Below, one piece after another: positions 1-6,113 of a stretch of DNA of 13,076 nt (positions within the stretch are counted from its first letter, which is position 1; every line of letters begins with the position of its first letter). A model generated the notes under the pieces. It did no database searches, had not been told where the DNA came from, and worked only from the letters and a program-made list of their open reading frames with translations. This DNA is from JBQCHF01 sp051953655 (GTDB taxonomy: Bacteria; Actinomycetota; Actinomycetes; Motilibacterales; Motilibacteraceae). The position numbers and the translations under genes are program-made. The DNA is taken from NCBI GenBank assembly GCA_051953655.1, contig JBQCIO010000037.1, positions 1-13,076 of the forward strand. The letters run 5' to 3'.

Positions 1-90
1 GTCGTCGTGCTCGCTGTCGTCGTGCTCGCTGTCGTCGTGCTCGCTGTCGTCGTGCTCGCTGTCGTCGTGCTCGCTGTCGTCGTGCTCGCT
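1..90. repeat. 15-bp tandem repeat, six exact copies in window
   Basis: The unit GTCGTCGTGCTCGCT is repeated six times without a mismatch from the first base of the window to position 90, followed by diverged sequence that starts with the same GTCG. Because the unit is a multiple of three, gain or loss of copies would keep the minus-strand reading frame (SEHDD) open. The true copy number cannot be known because the array touches the window edge. Confidence 0.95.
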
Positions 91-240
91 GTCGCTCTCG
101 TCCGACGAGCCGTCGGAGACCCGCTCGAGGTCCCTGCCCAGCGTCGGCGTCGGGTCCTGCTTCGGGTCGTGCGTCGGATCCAGGTCCAGAGCCGCATCCG
201 ACCCCGCCTCGAAGGGCTCGTGGGCCGCCGCGGCGCTCAC
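1..240 (-). CDS. 5' part of an acidic repeat protein, (SEHDD)n, function unknown
   Basis: I do not recognise this gene. A minus-strand frame opens with GTG at 240 and stays open to the left edge, giving 80 codons of a longer protein. Residues 1-50 are hydrophilic and rich in Asp, Glu, Pro and Thr (start MSAAAAHEPFEAG). Residues 51-80 are six perfect copies of Ser-Glu-His-Asp-Asp, encoded by an exact 15-bp DNA repeat that may continue outside the window. Nearly every codon ends in G or C outside the repeat too, which supports this frame over the opposite strand, where the repeat would read VVVLA. A purine-rich GGGGGTGGG lies 4 bases before the GTG. A second in-frame GTG at 249 is possible, and an in-frame TGA at 310-312 bars longer starts. 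There is no signal peptide or membrane segment in the visible part. The gene is divergent from the nuclease at 426. His/Asp repeats could bind metal, but that is inference only. Confidence 0.6.
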   Translation of the reverse strand, partial: MSAAAAHEPFEAGSDAALDLDPTHDPKQDPTPTLGRDLERVSDGSSDESDSEHDDSEHDDSEHDDSEHDDSEHDDSEHDD

Positions 241-340
241 CGGGCCCACCCCCGGCGCACGCGCGAGCGACCCGTCACCGGACGGTCGGTGCGCTGCGCG
301 GGACCCATGTCACGAGCGTACGCACCGGCGGCGAGACGGA

Positions 341-380
341 CCGGCACGGACCGGCACGGAGAGGCACGGAGAGGCACGGC
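341..380. repeat. 10-bp tandem repeat in a divergent intergenic region
   Basis: Four consecutive 10-bp units share the core GGCACGG: CCGGCACGGA twice, then GAGGCACGGA and GAGGCACGGC. They lie between the divergent starts of the acidic repeat protein (240) and the nuclease (426). A period of 10 bp, about one helical turn, would place identical sites on the same DNA face, so a regulator-binding role is possible. It may equally be a simple slippage repeat. Confidence 0.6.
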
Positions 381-412
381 GCGCCTCGGTGCGTCCTGTC
401 GGAGCCCGTGCC

Positions 413-418
413 TACGGT
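413..418 (+). promoter_or_regulatory. Candidate -10 element (TACGGT) for a leaderless nuclease mRNA
   Basis: TACGGT fits the actinobacterial -10 pattern TANNNT and occupies exactly -13 to -8 relative to the ATG at 426. That is the spacing seen where transcription begins at the A of the start codon. No Shine-Dalgarno sequence sits at usable distance before this ATG, which fits leaderless translation. No convincing -35 hexamer is visible. Confidence 0.4.
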
Positions 419-425
419 GCGGCGC

Positions 426-2291
426 ATGGAGCTCACCGCCGGCACCCGCGGCCGGTCAGCATCACCCGCACAGCCACCCCTCGCCGCGCTGCCGGTCCAG
501 TCCACCTTCGACGAGCTCGGCACGCCCCTGCGCGAGGTCACCTTCGTCGTCGTCGACCTCGAGACCACCGGCGGCTCCCCGGCGGCCTGCCACATCACGG
601 AGGTCGGCGCGGTCAAGGTGCGCGGCGGAAAGGTGCTCGGCGAGTTCCAGACCCTGGTCGACCCCGGCGAGCCCATCCCCCCGTTCATCGCCGTGCTCAC
701 CGGCATCACCGACACCATGGTGGCCAGCGCCCCGCGCATCGAGTCGGTGGTGCCCGCGTTCCTCGAGTTCTGCGGGCCGGACGCCGTCGTCGTGGCCCAC
801 AACGCGCCCTTCGACGTCGGGTTCCTCAAGGCGGCCTGCCAGGCGACCGGCCACCGCTGGCCCGACCCGCAGGTGGTCGACACGGCCAAGCTGGCCCGGC
901 ACGTCGTCACCCGCGACGAGGCGCCCAACTGCAAGCTCGGCACGCTCGCCCGCGTCTTCCGCGCCGGCACCACCCCGGACCACCGGGCCCTGTCCGACGC
1001 CCGCGCCACCGTCGACGTCCTCCACGGCATGCTCGAGCGGCTCGGCGGGCTCGGCGTGCACTCCCTGGAGGAGCTGGCCACCTTCACCGCCCGGGTCTCC
1101 CCGCAGCAGCGCCGCAAGCGGCACCTGGCCGAGGCGCTGCCGCACGGGCCGGGCGTCTACGTCTTCGAGGACGGCGACGGCCGGGTCCTCTACGTCGGCA
1201 AGTCCAAGGACCTGCGCAGCCGGGTGCGCACCTACTTCACGGCCTCGGAGACCCGCACGCGGATGGCCGAGATGGTGGGCCTGGCCGAGACGGTGCGCCC
1301 GATCTCCTGCGCCACCCCCCTGGAGGCCGAGGTGCGCGAGCTGCGCCTCATCGCCGAGCACAAGCCGCGCTACAACCGCCGCTCCCGGTTCCCGGAGAAG
1401 GCGGTCTGGCTCAAGCTCACCGCTGAGGCGTTCCCCCGGCTCTCGGTGGTGCGCGCCGTCCGCGACGACGGCTCGGCCTACCTCGGCCCGTTCGGATCGG
1501 CCCGCACCGCGGAGCTGGCCATGGCCGCGCTGCACGAGGCGGTGCCGCTGCGCCAGTGCACCCAGCGGATCTCGCCCCGCCGGCCGTCCACCGCGTGCGT
1601 CCTGGCCGAGCTCGACCGTTGCGGCGCTCCCTGCACCGGCGCGCAGACCGTGCAGGACTACGCCGTGCACGCCGAGACCGTGCGCGCCGCCTTCACCGGC
1701 GACGTCCGCACCGTCGTCGAGGCGCTGCAGCGGCGGATCGAGGTGCTGGCCGCGCAGGAGCGCTACGAGGACGCCGCCGCCCAGCGCGACCGGCTCGCCT
1801 CCCTGGTCCGGGCCGCGGCGCGCACCCAGCGGCTGGCCGCGCTCACCGCGTGCCCCGAGGTCGTCGCCGCACGGCGCACCGCCGACGGCGGCTGGGAGCT
1901 GGTGTGCGTGCGGTGGGGCCGGCTCGCCGGCACCGCGGTGGTGCCCCGCGGGGTCGACCCGCGCCCGGCGGTCGAGGCGCTGCGCGCGACGGCCGAGGCG
2001 GTGCAGCCCGAGCTGCCGGGCATCTCCCCCACCCCCGCGGCCACCGCGGAGGAGACCGAGTGCGTGCTGCGCTGGCTCGAGGAGCCGGGCACCCGGCTGG
2101 TGGAGCTGGAGGGCACCTGGGCCTGCCCGGCGTTCGGCGCCGGTTCGCGTCGCGCCTGGCTCGACGCCGCCGTCGACGCGCGGGGCGCGGCCGCTCCCTT
2201 CGACGACCGGCGCGGTCTGCGGCCGGTGTCCCGGCCGGTCGCCCCGCTGGGCGAGCGACCCGGCGGGCGCACCCGGATCGCGGTGGGATGA
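426..2291 (+). CDS. DEDDh 3'-5' exonuclease fused to GIY-YIG (UvrC/Cho-like) nuclease
   Basis: A 621-residue protein with two nuclease modules. The N-terminal DnaQ-like DEDDh exonuclease shows Exo I DLETTG (44-49), Exo II HNAPFD (125-130) and the Exo III pair H186 and D191. The GIY-YIG domain follows: GVY (243-245), YVGKS (256-260), R264/R266, and catalytic-position E305 before the HKPRYN motif. Further UvrC-like features are DDGSAYLGPF (347-356), four cysteines (C378, C391, C399, C403) and a UVR-type UvrB-interaction helix (about 434-461, ERYEDAAAQRD). The UvrC RNase H-like domain and helix-hairpin-helix repeats are absent, so it resembles Cho with a proofreading-type exonuclease in front, the architecture of M. 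tuberculosis Rv2191. A DNA-repair role (damage incision plus end trimming) is inferred from the domains. I chose ATG 426; in-frame GTGs at 408 and 417 would add 6 or 3 residues. Confidence 0.92.
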   Translation: MELTAGTRGRSASPAQPPLAALPVQSTFDELGTPLREVTFVVVDLETTGGSPAACHITEVGAVKVRGGKVLGEFQTLVDPGEPIPPFIAVLTGITDTMVASAPRIESVVPAFLEFCGPDAVVVAHNAPFDVGFLKAACQATGHRWPDPQVVDTAKLARHVVTRDEAPNCKLGTLARVFRAGTTPDHRALSDARATVDVLHGMLERLGGLGVHSLEELATFTARVSPQQRRKRHLAEALPHGPGVYVFEDGDGRVLYVGKSKDLRSRVRTYFTASETRTRMAEMVGLAETVRPISCATPLEAEVRELRLIAEHKPRYNRRSRFPEKAVWLKLTAEAFPRLSVVRAVRDDGSAYLGPFGSARTAELAMAALHEAVPLRQCTQRISPRRPSTACVLAELDRCGAPCTGAQTVQDYAVHAETVRAAFTGDVRTVVEALQRRIEVLAAQERYEDAAAQRDRLASLVRAAARTQRLAALTACPEVVAARRTADGGWELVCVRWGRLAGTAVVPRGVDPRPAVEALRATAEAVQPELPGISPTPAATAEETECVLRWLEEPGTRLVELEGTWACPAFGAGSRRAWLDAAVDARGAAAPFDDRRGLRPVSRPVAPLGERPGGRTRIAVG

Positions 2292-2311
2292 GCGCCCGCC
2301 GTCCCGGCCAC

Positions 2312-2317
2312 TAGGCT
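2312..2317 (+). promoter_or_regulatory. Candidate -10 element (TAGGCT) for the AsnC-domain gene
   Basis: TAGGCT, a TANNNT-type hexamer, lies 20 bases after the nuclease stop and would start a leader of roughly 33 bases before the GTG at 2357. The -35 region is not recognisable. Read-through from the nuclease gene is an equally good source of transcript. Confidence 0.25.
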
Positions 2318-2356
2318 CCGCACCGTCCGCCGCCGACGTCGACAGGGAGACCTGAA

Positions 2357-2644
2357 GTGATCACCGCGATCGTGCTGGTGCAGGCCGAGGTCGACCGCAT
2401 CCCCGAGGTGGCGGCGGCGATCGCCGACATCGACGGCGTGAGCGAGGTCTACTCGGTCACCGGCAACGTCGACCTCATCGCGATGGTCCGCGTGCGCGAG
2501 CACGAGCAGCTCGCCGACGTCATCGCCGACCAGCTCAACAAGGTCGACGGCGTCACCGGCACCGAGACCCACATCGCGTTCCGCACCTACAGCAAGCACG
2601 ACCTCGAGGCGGCGTTCTCGTTGGGCATGGAGGACGGGGACTGA
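2357..2644 (+). CDS. Stand-alone Lrp/AsnC ligand-binding (RAM) domain protein
   Basis: A 95-residue protein that consists of only the RAM (regulation of amino-acid metabolism) domain of Lrp/AsnC regulators, with no helix-turn-helix. The beta-alpha-beta-beta-alpha-beta pattern is clear: MITAIVLVQAEV at the start, DGVSEVYSVTG (26-36), then the family signature GNVDLIAMVRV (36-46), and a helix with the final strand THIAFRTYS (71-79). Such proteins form dimers or octamers that bind amino acids and may modulate full-length Lrp partners; the ligand here is unknown. It starts with GTG at 2357, supported by AGGGAGA about 6 bases upstream. It follows the nuclease by 65 bases on the same strand and converges on trpD. 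A small RAM protein near trpD and the qcr cluster also occurs in other actinobacteria, as I recall, for instance in Streptomyces. Confidence 0.88.
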   Translation: MITAIVLVQAEVDRIPEVAAAIADIDGVSEVYSVTGNVDLIAMVRVREHEQLADVIADQLNKVDGVTGTETHIAFRTYSKHDLEAAFSLGMEDGD

Positions 2645-2653
2645 GGGTCCGGT

Positions 2654-2669
2654 CGCGCCTTCGGGCGCG
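2654..2669 (+). terminator. UUCG-loop hairpin after the AsnC-domain gene
   Basis: CGCGCC and GGCGCG pair around a TTCG tetraloop, giving a compact 6-bp GC stem that begins 9 bases after the stop codon. It is followed by a pyrimidine-rich stretch (TTCCTCCGTCTC) and not a clean T-tract. Terminators without U-tracts are usual in actinobacteria, so a terminator is likely though unproven. Confidence 0.5.
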
Positions 2670-2792
2670 TTCCTCCGTCTCGTCGGCGGCTTCCGGTCGT
2701 CCGCGACACGGTCAAGGGCGCTGGTGACGGCAGCGGCGTACGCCTGGTGCGTTGCGCGGCCGGCCGGCGGCCTCCTGGGGGTCTGAACGCAT

Positions 2793-2836
2793 GGGTGTCA
2801 CACCCATACGCCTAGATGCCTATGAGTGTGACACCC
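2793..2836. promoter_or_regulatory. Paired dyads around GGGTGTCACACCC; possible operator
   Basis: GGGTGTCACACCC at 2793-2805 is a perfect 6+1+6 palindrome. A second copy, GAGTGTGACACCC at 2824-2836, is palindromic except for one base. The two copies also form a larger inverted repeat: 2793-2808 pairs with 2821-2836 at 15 of 16 positions across a 12-base spacer. The element sits between two convergent genes and about 40 bases from a separate terminator-like hairpin, so it need not be a terminator. Two similar dyads spaced 31 bp apart (three helical turns) fit binding sites for a dimeric regulator. I cannot assign the motif to a known regulator family. Confidence 0.5.
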
Positions 2837-2875
2837 TTCGATGATCAAGGGCCCGTCGGCAGCTGAAGCACGTGC

Positions 2876-2915
2876 GGGGACCCCTGACCCGCCACGTAGC
2901 GGGTCAGGGGACCCC
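2876..2915. terminator. Strong hairpin, probable terminator of the trpD operon
   Basis: A 12-bp perfect stem (CCCCTGACCCGC, 2881-2892, with GCGGGTCAGGGG, 2899-2910) closes a 6-base loop. Beyond one A-A mismatch the stem extends by four G-C pairs on each side (2876-2879 with 2912-2915). It starts 17 bases past the trpD stop on the minus strand. No T-tract follows in either direction. The symmetry means it could also stop plus-strand transcripts from the AsnC-domain gene. Confidence 0.65.
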
Positions 2916-2932
2916 TCACGCATGACCGGGGG

Positions 2933-3982
2933 CTACTTCAGCGCCCGCGCGACCTCGACCCAGCGCGCGAGCAGCGCCTCGGCGGCGCCGGAGTCGACGG
3001 CGGCGGCGACGTCGCCGTGGGCGGCGGCGAGGTCGTCGACCAGGCGCTCGGCGCTCGTGCCGCGGTAGGCGGCGAGCGTGGCGGCGGCGTTGAGCAGCAC
3101 GGCGTCGCGGACCGGGCCGGGCTCGCCGGCGAGGAACCGGCGGGCCACGGCGGCGTTGTAGGGGGCGTCGGCGCCGCGCAGCGCCTCCGGCTGCACCGGG
3201 GAGATGCCCAGCGCGGCCGGGTCGACGGAGGTCTCGGTGACGGTGCCGTCGCCCACCACCCAGATCCTCGAGGTGGTCGTGGTGGTCAGCTCGTCCAGGC
3301 CGTCGTCGCCGCGGAAGACCAGCGCCGAGACGCCGCGCCCGGCGAACACGCCCGCCATGACCCCGGCCATCCGCGGGTCGGCGCACCCCACCGCCTGGGC
3401 GGAGGGGCGGCCCGGGTTGCTCAGCGGGCCGAGGAAGTTGAACACGGTGGCCACGCCGAGCTCGCGCCGCGGGACGGCCGCGTGCCGGAACGAGGGGTGG
3501 AAGGTGGGCGCGAAGCAGAAGGTGATCCCGACCTGCTCGGCCACCTGGGCGACCGACTGCGGAGGCAGGTCGAGCGGCACACCGAGCTCCTCGAGCAGGT
3601 CCGCCGCCCCGCAGGCCGAGGACGCCGCCCGGTTGCCGTGCTTGACCACCCGCGCGCCGGCCGCGGCCACCGCCATCGCGGCCATCGTGGAGATGTTGAC
3701 CGTGTGGGCGCGGTCGCCCCCGGTTCCCACGACGTCGACGATCGGGCCCTCGACGTGCAGCGGGGCGGCGACGTCGAGGATGGCCCGGGCGCAGCCGGTG
3801 ACCTCGTCGACCGTCTCGCCCTTGGCGCGCAGCGCCACCAGGAAGCCGGAGGTCTGCACCGCGGTGGCCTCGCCGGCCATGACCCGACCCATGGCCCAGG
3901 CCGTGTCCTCCGCGGACAGGTCCTCGCCACGGATCAGCGCGGTGAGCAGGTGCGGCCAGCTGCGCTCGGCTGCGTCGGCCAT
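2933..3982 (-). CDS. trpD: Anthranilate phosphoribosyltransferase
   Basis: A 349-residue TrpD that transfers the phosphoribosyl group of PRPP to anthranilate, the second committed step of tryptophan synthesis, in the cytoplasm. The family motifs are intact: PRPP-binding GTGGD (86-90), NISTM (96-100), KHGNR (114-118), GPLSNP (185-190), and the magnesium-binding GDDGLDE segment (225-231). The length is normal. The frame is open far upstream, but I chose the ATG at 3982 because GGGAGGGAG precedes it by a few bases and similarity to TrpD starts just after it. It lies 41 bases downstream of the receiver-domain gene and is probably the last gene of the ctaG-rraB-receiver-trpD run, with a hairpin after it. 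No other trp genes are in the window; a solitary trpD beside ctaE-qcrCAB is also the M. tuberculosis arrangement (Rv2192c). Confidence 0.96.
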   Translation of the reverse strand: MADAAERSWPHLLTALIRGEDLSAEDTAWAMGRVMAGEATAVQTSGFLVALRAKGETVDEVTGCARAILDVAAPLHVEGPIVDVVGTGGDRAHTVNISTMAAMAVAAAGARVVKHGNRAASSACGAADLLEELGVPLDLPPQSVAQVAEQVGITFCFAPTFHPSFRHAAVPRRELGVATVFNFLGPLSNPGRPSAQAVGCADPRMAGVMAGVFAGRGVSALVFRGDDGLDELTTTTTSRIWVVGDGTVTETSVDPAALGISPVQPEALRGADAPYNAAVARRFLAGEPGPVRDAVLLNAAATLAAYRGTSAERLVDDLAAAHGDVAAAVDSGAAEALLARWVEVARALK

Positions 3983-4023
3983 GGGGCTCCCTCCCGGGAG
4001 TCGGACGCCGGCGAAGGCGCCGG

Positions 4024-4458
4024 TCAGCGGGTGGCGGGCGTGCGCTCGATCCGGGCGCGCAGCAGCTCGGCCACGGTGCCGGCCAGCGTGACCGGGTCGA
4101 TCGGGTGCGCCACGGCGGCGTCGGCGCGCGACCAGGCGGCCAGCCAGTTGTCCTGCACCCGACCGGTCAGCACGAGGATCGGGGGGCAGCGGTAGATCTC
4201 GTCCTTGGCCTGGCGGCAGATACCCAGGCCGCCGGCCGGCGTCGCCTCGCCGTCGAGGATGGCGAGGTCGAGGCCGCCCTGGTCCAGCCGGCTGATGACG
4301 GCGGGCTCGGTGGCGCACTCGACGAAGACGACCCGCGGCAGGTCCGCGGCCGGGCGCCGGCCGATGGCCAGGCGCACCTTCTCCCGCGTCACGGCGTCGT
4401 CGCTGTAGACCAGGACGGTGCACGTGGGCTCGTCGGCGGCGCTGGCGTGCTCGCTCAT
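4024..4458 (-). CDS. Stand-alone response-regulator receiver domain, degenerate
   Basis: A 144-residue protein with a single CheY-like receiver fold and no output domain. Receiver landmarks are the acidic pair D20/D21 after TVLVYS, the phospho-acceptor-position D69 in LDLAILDG, and T98 in PPILVLTG. The invariant lysine expected in the K-P motif near the end is replaced: the sequence reads AVAHPID, with H118 where Lys normally sits. Phosphorylation-dependent switching may therefore be altered or lost. The start ATG at 4458 gives the full fold; GAGG about 12 bases upstream is a weak ribosome site. No histidine kinase is nearby. It is followed by trpD after 41 bases and preceded by the RraB-like gene 112 bases upstream on the same strand. 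Its role is unknown; binding or allosteric control without DNA contact is inference. Confidence 0.8.
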   Translation of the reverse strand: MSEHASAADEPTCTVLVYSDDAVTREKVRLAIGRRPAADLPRVVFVECATEPAVISRLDQGGLDLAILDGEATPAGGLGICRQAKDEIYRCPPILVLTGRVQDNWLAAWSRADAAVAHPIDPVTLAGTVAELLRARIERTPATR

Positions 4459-4570
4459 CGCAGAAGAAGTCCTCGTCGTGGGGAGGGATCGTCGGTGCTG
4501 AAGGGCGGTCGGTGCGCGCGGTCGCCGCGGCGCGGGGCCGGGCAGCCGCGCGCGGCGGCCATGGCGGATG

Positions 4571-5023
4571 CTACCGCTCGGCCGCCGGCTCCCCGGCGGC
4601 CGCCGGGCCGAGCACGTCGTAGCCGACGACGTCGCCGCCCAGCCGCTGGGCCAGGCCCGCCATCCGGGAGCGCTCCTGCGCCAGCGACAGCCCGGTGACC
4701 AGCTGCGCGCGGCTGGCCCGCACCCGCAGCACCGCCTCCCCCTCGCCGACCTCGCCGGCACCCACCACGAGGGCGTAGCCGTCCTGCGCCAGCAGCCGGG
4801 CCGCCTCGTCCACGGCCAGCTCGTCCGGGAGCAGCAGGTGGTGGCGGACCAGCAGCGGCTCGGCCAACGGCGCGCCGCGCTCGGCCATGGCGGCCACGAC
4901 CGCGGAGTCGGCCGCGGCCAGGTCGTAGCTCTCGGCGAGCAGGGCGAGGGTGCCGTCGTCGGCTAGAGCCGGCCCCTCCGGGCCGCGCCGGCGGCCCAGC
5001 CAGCGGGCGAGCAGCCCGGCCAC
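4571..5023 (-). CDS. RraB-like (regulator of RNase E activity B) domain protein
   Basis: A 150-residue soluble protein. Residues about 40-138 follow the RraB/DUF1260 pattern: AVVAAMAERG, then VRHHLLLPDELAVDEAARLL and DGYALVV, and a last helix ending AQRLGGDVVGYDVLG, typical of the 'LA..fGG.YDGW' close of this family. In Escherichia coli RraB binds RNase E and inhibits it; whether actinobacterial relatives act on RNase E/G is not established. The N-terminus (LLARWLGRRRGPEG) is basic and amphipathic. It starts with GTG at 5023, one base after the stop of the ctaG-like gene (TGA-G-GTG), with GGGAGAGG inside the upstream gene as ribosome site, so the two are translationally coupled. The family call rests on recalled sequence pattern and is moderate. 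Confidence 0.65.
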   Translation of the reverse strand: MAGLLARWLGRRRGPEGPALADDGTLALLAESYDLAAADSAVVAAMAERGAPLAEPLLVRHHLLLPDELAVDEAARLLAQDGYALVVGAGEVGEGEAVLRVRASRAQLVTGLSLAQERSRMAGLAQRLGGDVVGYDVLGPAAAGEPAAER

Positions 5024-5024
5024 C

Positions 5025-6107
5025 TCAGACCTCTCCCACGGACGGGGCGGACGGCGCAGACGGTGCGGACGGCGCGGACGGCGCAGACGACCGGGACGAC
5101 CGGGACGCCGCCGCGGCGGCCGCCCGCTCCTCGGCCTCGAGCCGGTCCAGCCGGCGGTCCTCCCGCGCGGCCTCGCGCTCGGACGCGGCGGCCCACTGGG
5201 CCACCAGGGCGCCGAAGACGACCAGCCCGACGATGTCGCCGGTCCCCCACAGGATGCCGCCGGCGATCCGCTGGTCCCCTGCGAGGGTCGGACCCCAGGT
5301 GCGGTGCAGCGCGGCGTACCAGTCCCCGCCGATCAAGGCCCCCGAGTCCATGATCACGACGCCGAGGATCGCGTGGAACGGCAGCGTGGCGAAGACGCCG
5401 AGCATCCGGAACAGGTGCTGCGGGCGGGACGGCAGCGGGTCGATGCCGATGACGACCCAGAACCACAGGCAGCCGACCAGCACGAAGTGCAGGTGGTTGA
5501 GGTCGTGCAGCAGCGGGTGGCGCAGCGTGGCGTCGTACAGCCCGGTGAAGTAGAGGACGAACGGGTTCACCACGAAGATCAGGAACGCCACCACGGGGAA
5601 GGTGAGCACCTTCGCCACCCGGCTGTGGATGACCGCGAGCAGCGTGCGGCGGCCCCCCAGGGGCAGCGTGCGCAGCGCCAGGGTGACCGGCGCCCCCAGC
5701 GCCATGAAGATCGGGCCGGCCATGTTCAGGATCATGTGCTGGACCATGTGGGTCCACAGCAGCGTGGTGTCGTAGAGCGCCAGCGCGCCCTGGGTCGCCA
5801 CTCCGAGGAAGGCCAGGCCGACGTAGAAGGCGGCCGTGCGGCCGACCGGCCACCGGTCGCCCCGGCCGTGCAGGCGGCCGAGGCCGACGCCGTAGAGGGC
5901 GCCGACGACCAGCAGCGCCAGCAGCGGGACCCACTCGACGTGCCAGGTGAGGAAGAACCGGGCCGGCGTGAGCACCGGCGGCAGGTCGGCGCCCTCGGTG
6001 CCCCCGGCGCCCCCGTGGGCCAGCACGGCGCCGCCCACCCCCAGCCCGGCGAGCGGACGACTGGTCGGGAGGCTGGTGAGGACGGTGGTCAGCACGCCGG
6101 ACGGCAC
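5025..6107 (-). CDS. ctaG: Cytochrome c oxidase assembly protein, CtaG (caa3_CtaG) family
   Basis: A 360-residue polytopic membrane protein of the caa3-type CtaG family, linked to assembly of the haem-copper oxidase (copper-site maturation). Family marks are WHVEWV (55-60), HMVQHMILN (120-128), NPFVLYFTGLYD (181-192), HDLNHLHF (201-208), and PFHAILGVVIM (243-253). I see seven clear membrane segments near residues 58-76, 92-112, 124-146, 168-190, 207-222, 233-254 and 286-305; a weaker hydrophobic stretch lies at 19-30. The conserved histidines in membrane segments are candidate metal ligands. The C-terminus (306-360) is a charged helix that ends in Ala-Pro-Ser repeats. The GTG at 6107 is the furthest start without a clear Shine-Dalgarno site; an in-frame GTG at 6095 is an alternative. 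It is divergent from ctaE, which suits shared control of oxidase biogenesis. Confidence 0.88.
   Translation of the reverse strand: MPSGVLTTVLTSLPTSRPLAGLGVGGAVLAHGGAGGTEGADLPPVLTPARFFLTWHVEWVPLLALLVVGALYGVGLGRLHGRGDRWPVGRTAAFYVGLAFLGVATQGALALYDTTLLWTHMVQHMILNMAGPIFMALGAPVTLALRTLPLGGRRTLLAVIHSRVAKVLTFPVVAFLIFVVNPFVLYFTGLYDATLRHPLLHDLNHLHFVLVGCLWFWVVIGIDPLPSRPQHLFRMLGVFATLPFHAILGVVIMDSGALIGGDWYAALHRTWGPTLAGDQRIAGGILWGTGDIVGLVVFGALVAQWAAASEREAAREDRRLDRLEAEERAAAAAASRSSRSSAPSAPSAPSAPSAPSVGEV
5040..5087. repeat. 9-bp repeat coding for an Ala-Pro-Ser tail
   Basis: Imperfect 9-bp units (GGACGGCGC-like on the plus strand) encode five Ala-Pro-Ser triplets at residues 342-356 of the CtaG-like protein, directly before its last four residues. 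The tail is likely disordered and cytoplasmic-side or periplasmic-side flexible; which side is not clear from sequence alone. Confidence 0.75.
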
Positions 6108-6113
6108 CCCGCC

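Noticed and set aside
1..90. CRISPR-like array
   Set aside because: The 15-bp units are contiguous with no spacers and are in frame with a protein-coding gene.
7..2355. A 782-codon plus-strand open frame starting with VVVLA repeats
   Set aside because: It runs across the minus-strand SEHDD gene and overlaps the nuclease in another frame; its translation is Pro/Arg/Ser-rich with no family motifs, a typical product of high-GC DNA.
2841..3068. Small plus-strand gene after the dyads
   Set aside because: It crosses the trpD terminator hairpin and runs antisense into trpD, with no ribosome site or recognisable composition.
3017..4195. Long plus-strand open frame opposite trpD
   Set aside because: It is antisense to an intact trpD with complete motifs; the translation is low-complexity Gly/Arg/Val/His.
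2933..4423. A longer TrpD starting about 147 residues upstream
   Set aside because: The extra residues are out-of-frame receiver-gene sequence; a strong ribosome site precedes the ATG at 3982 and family similarity starts there.
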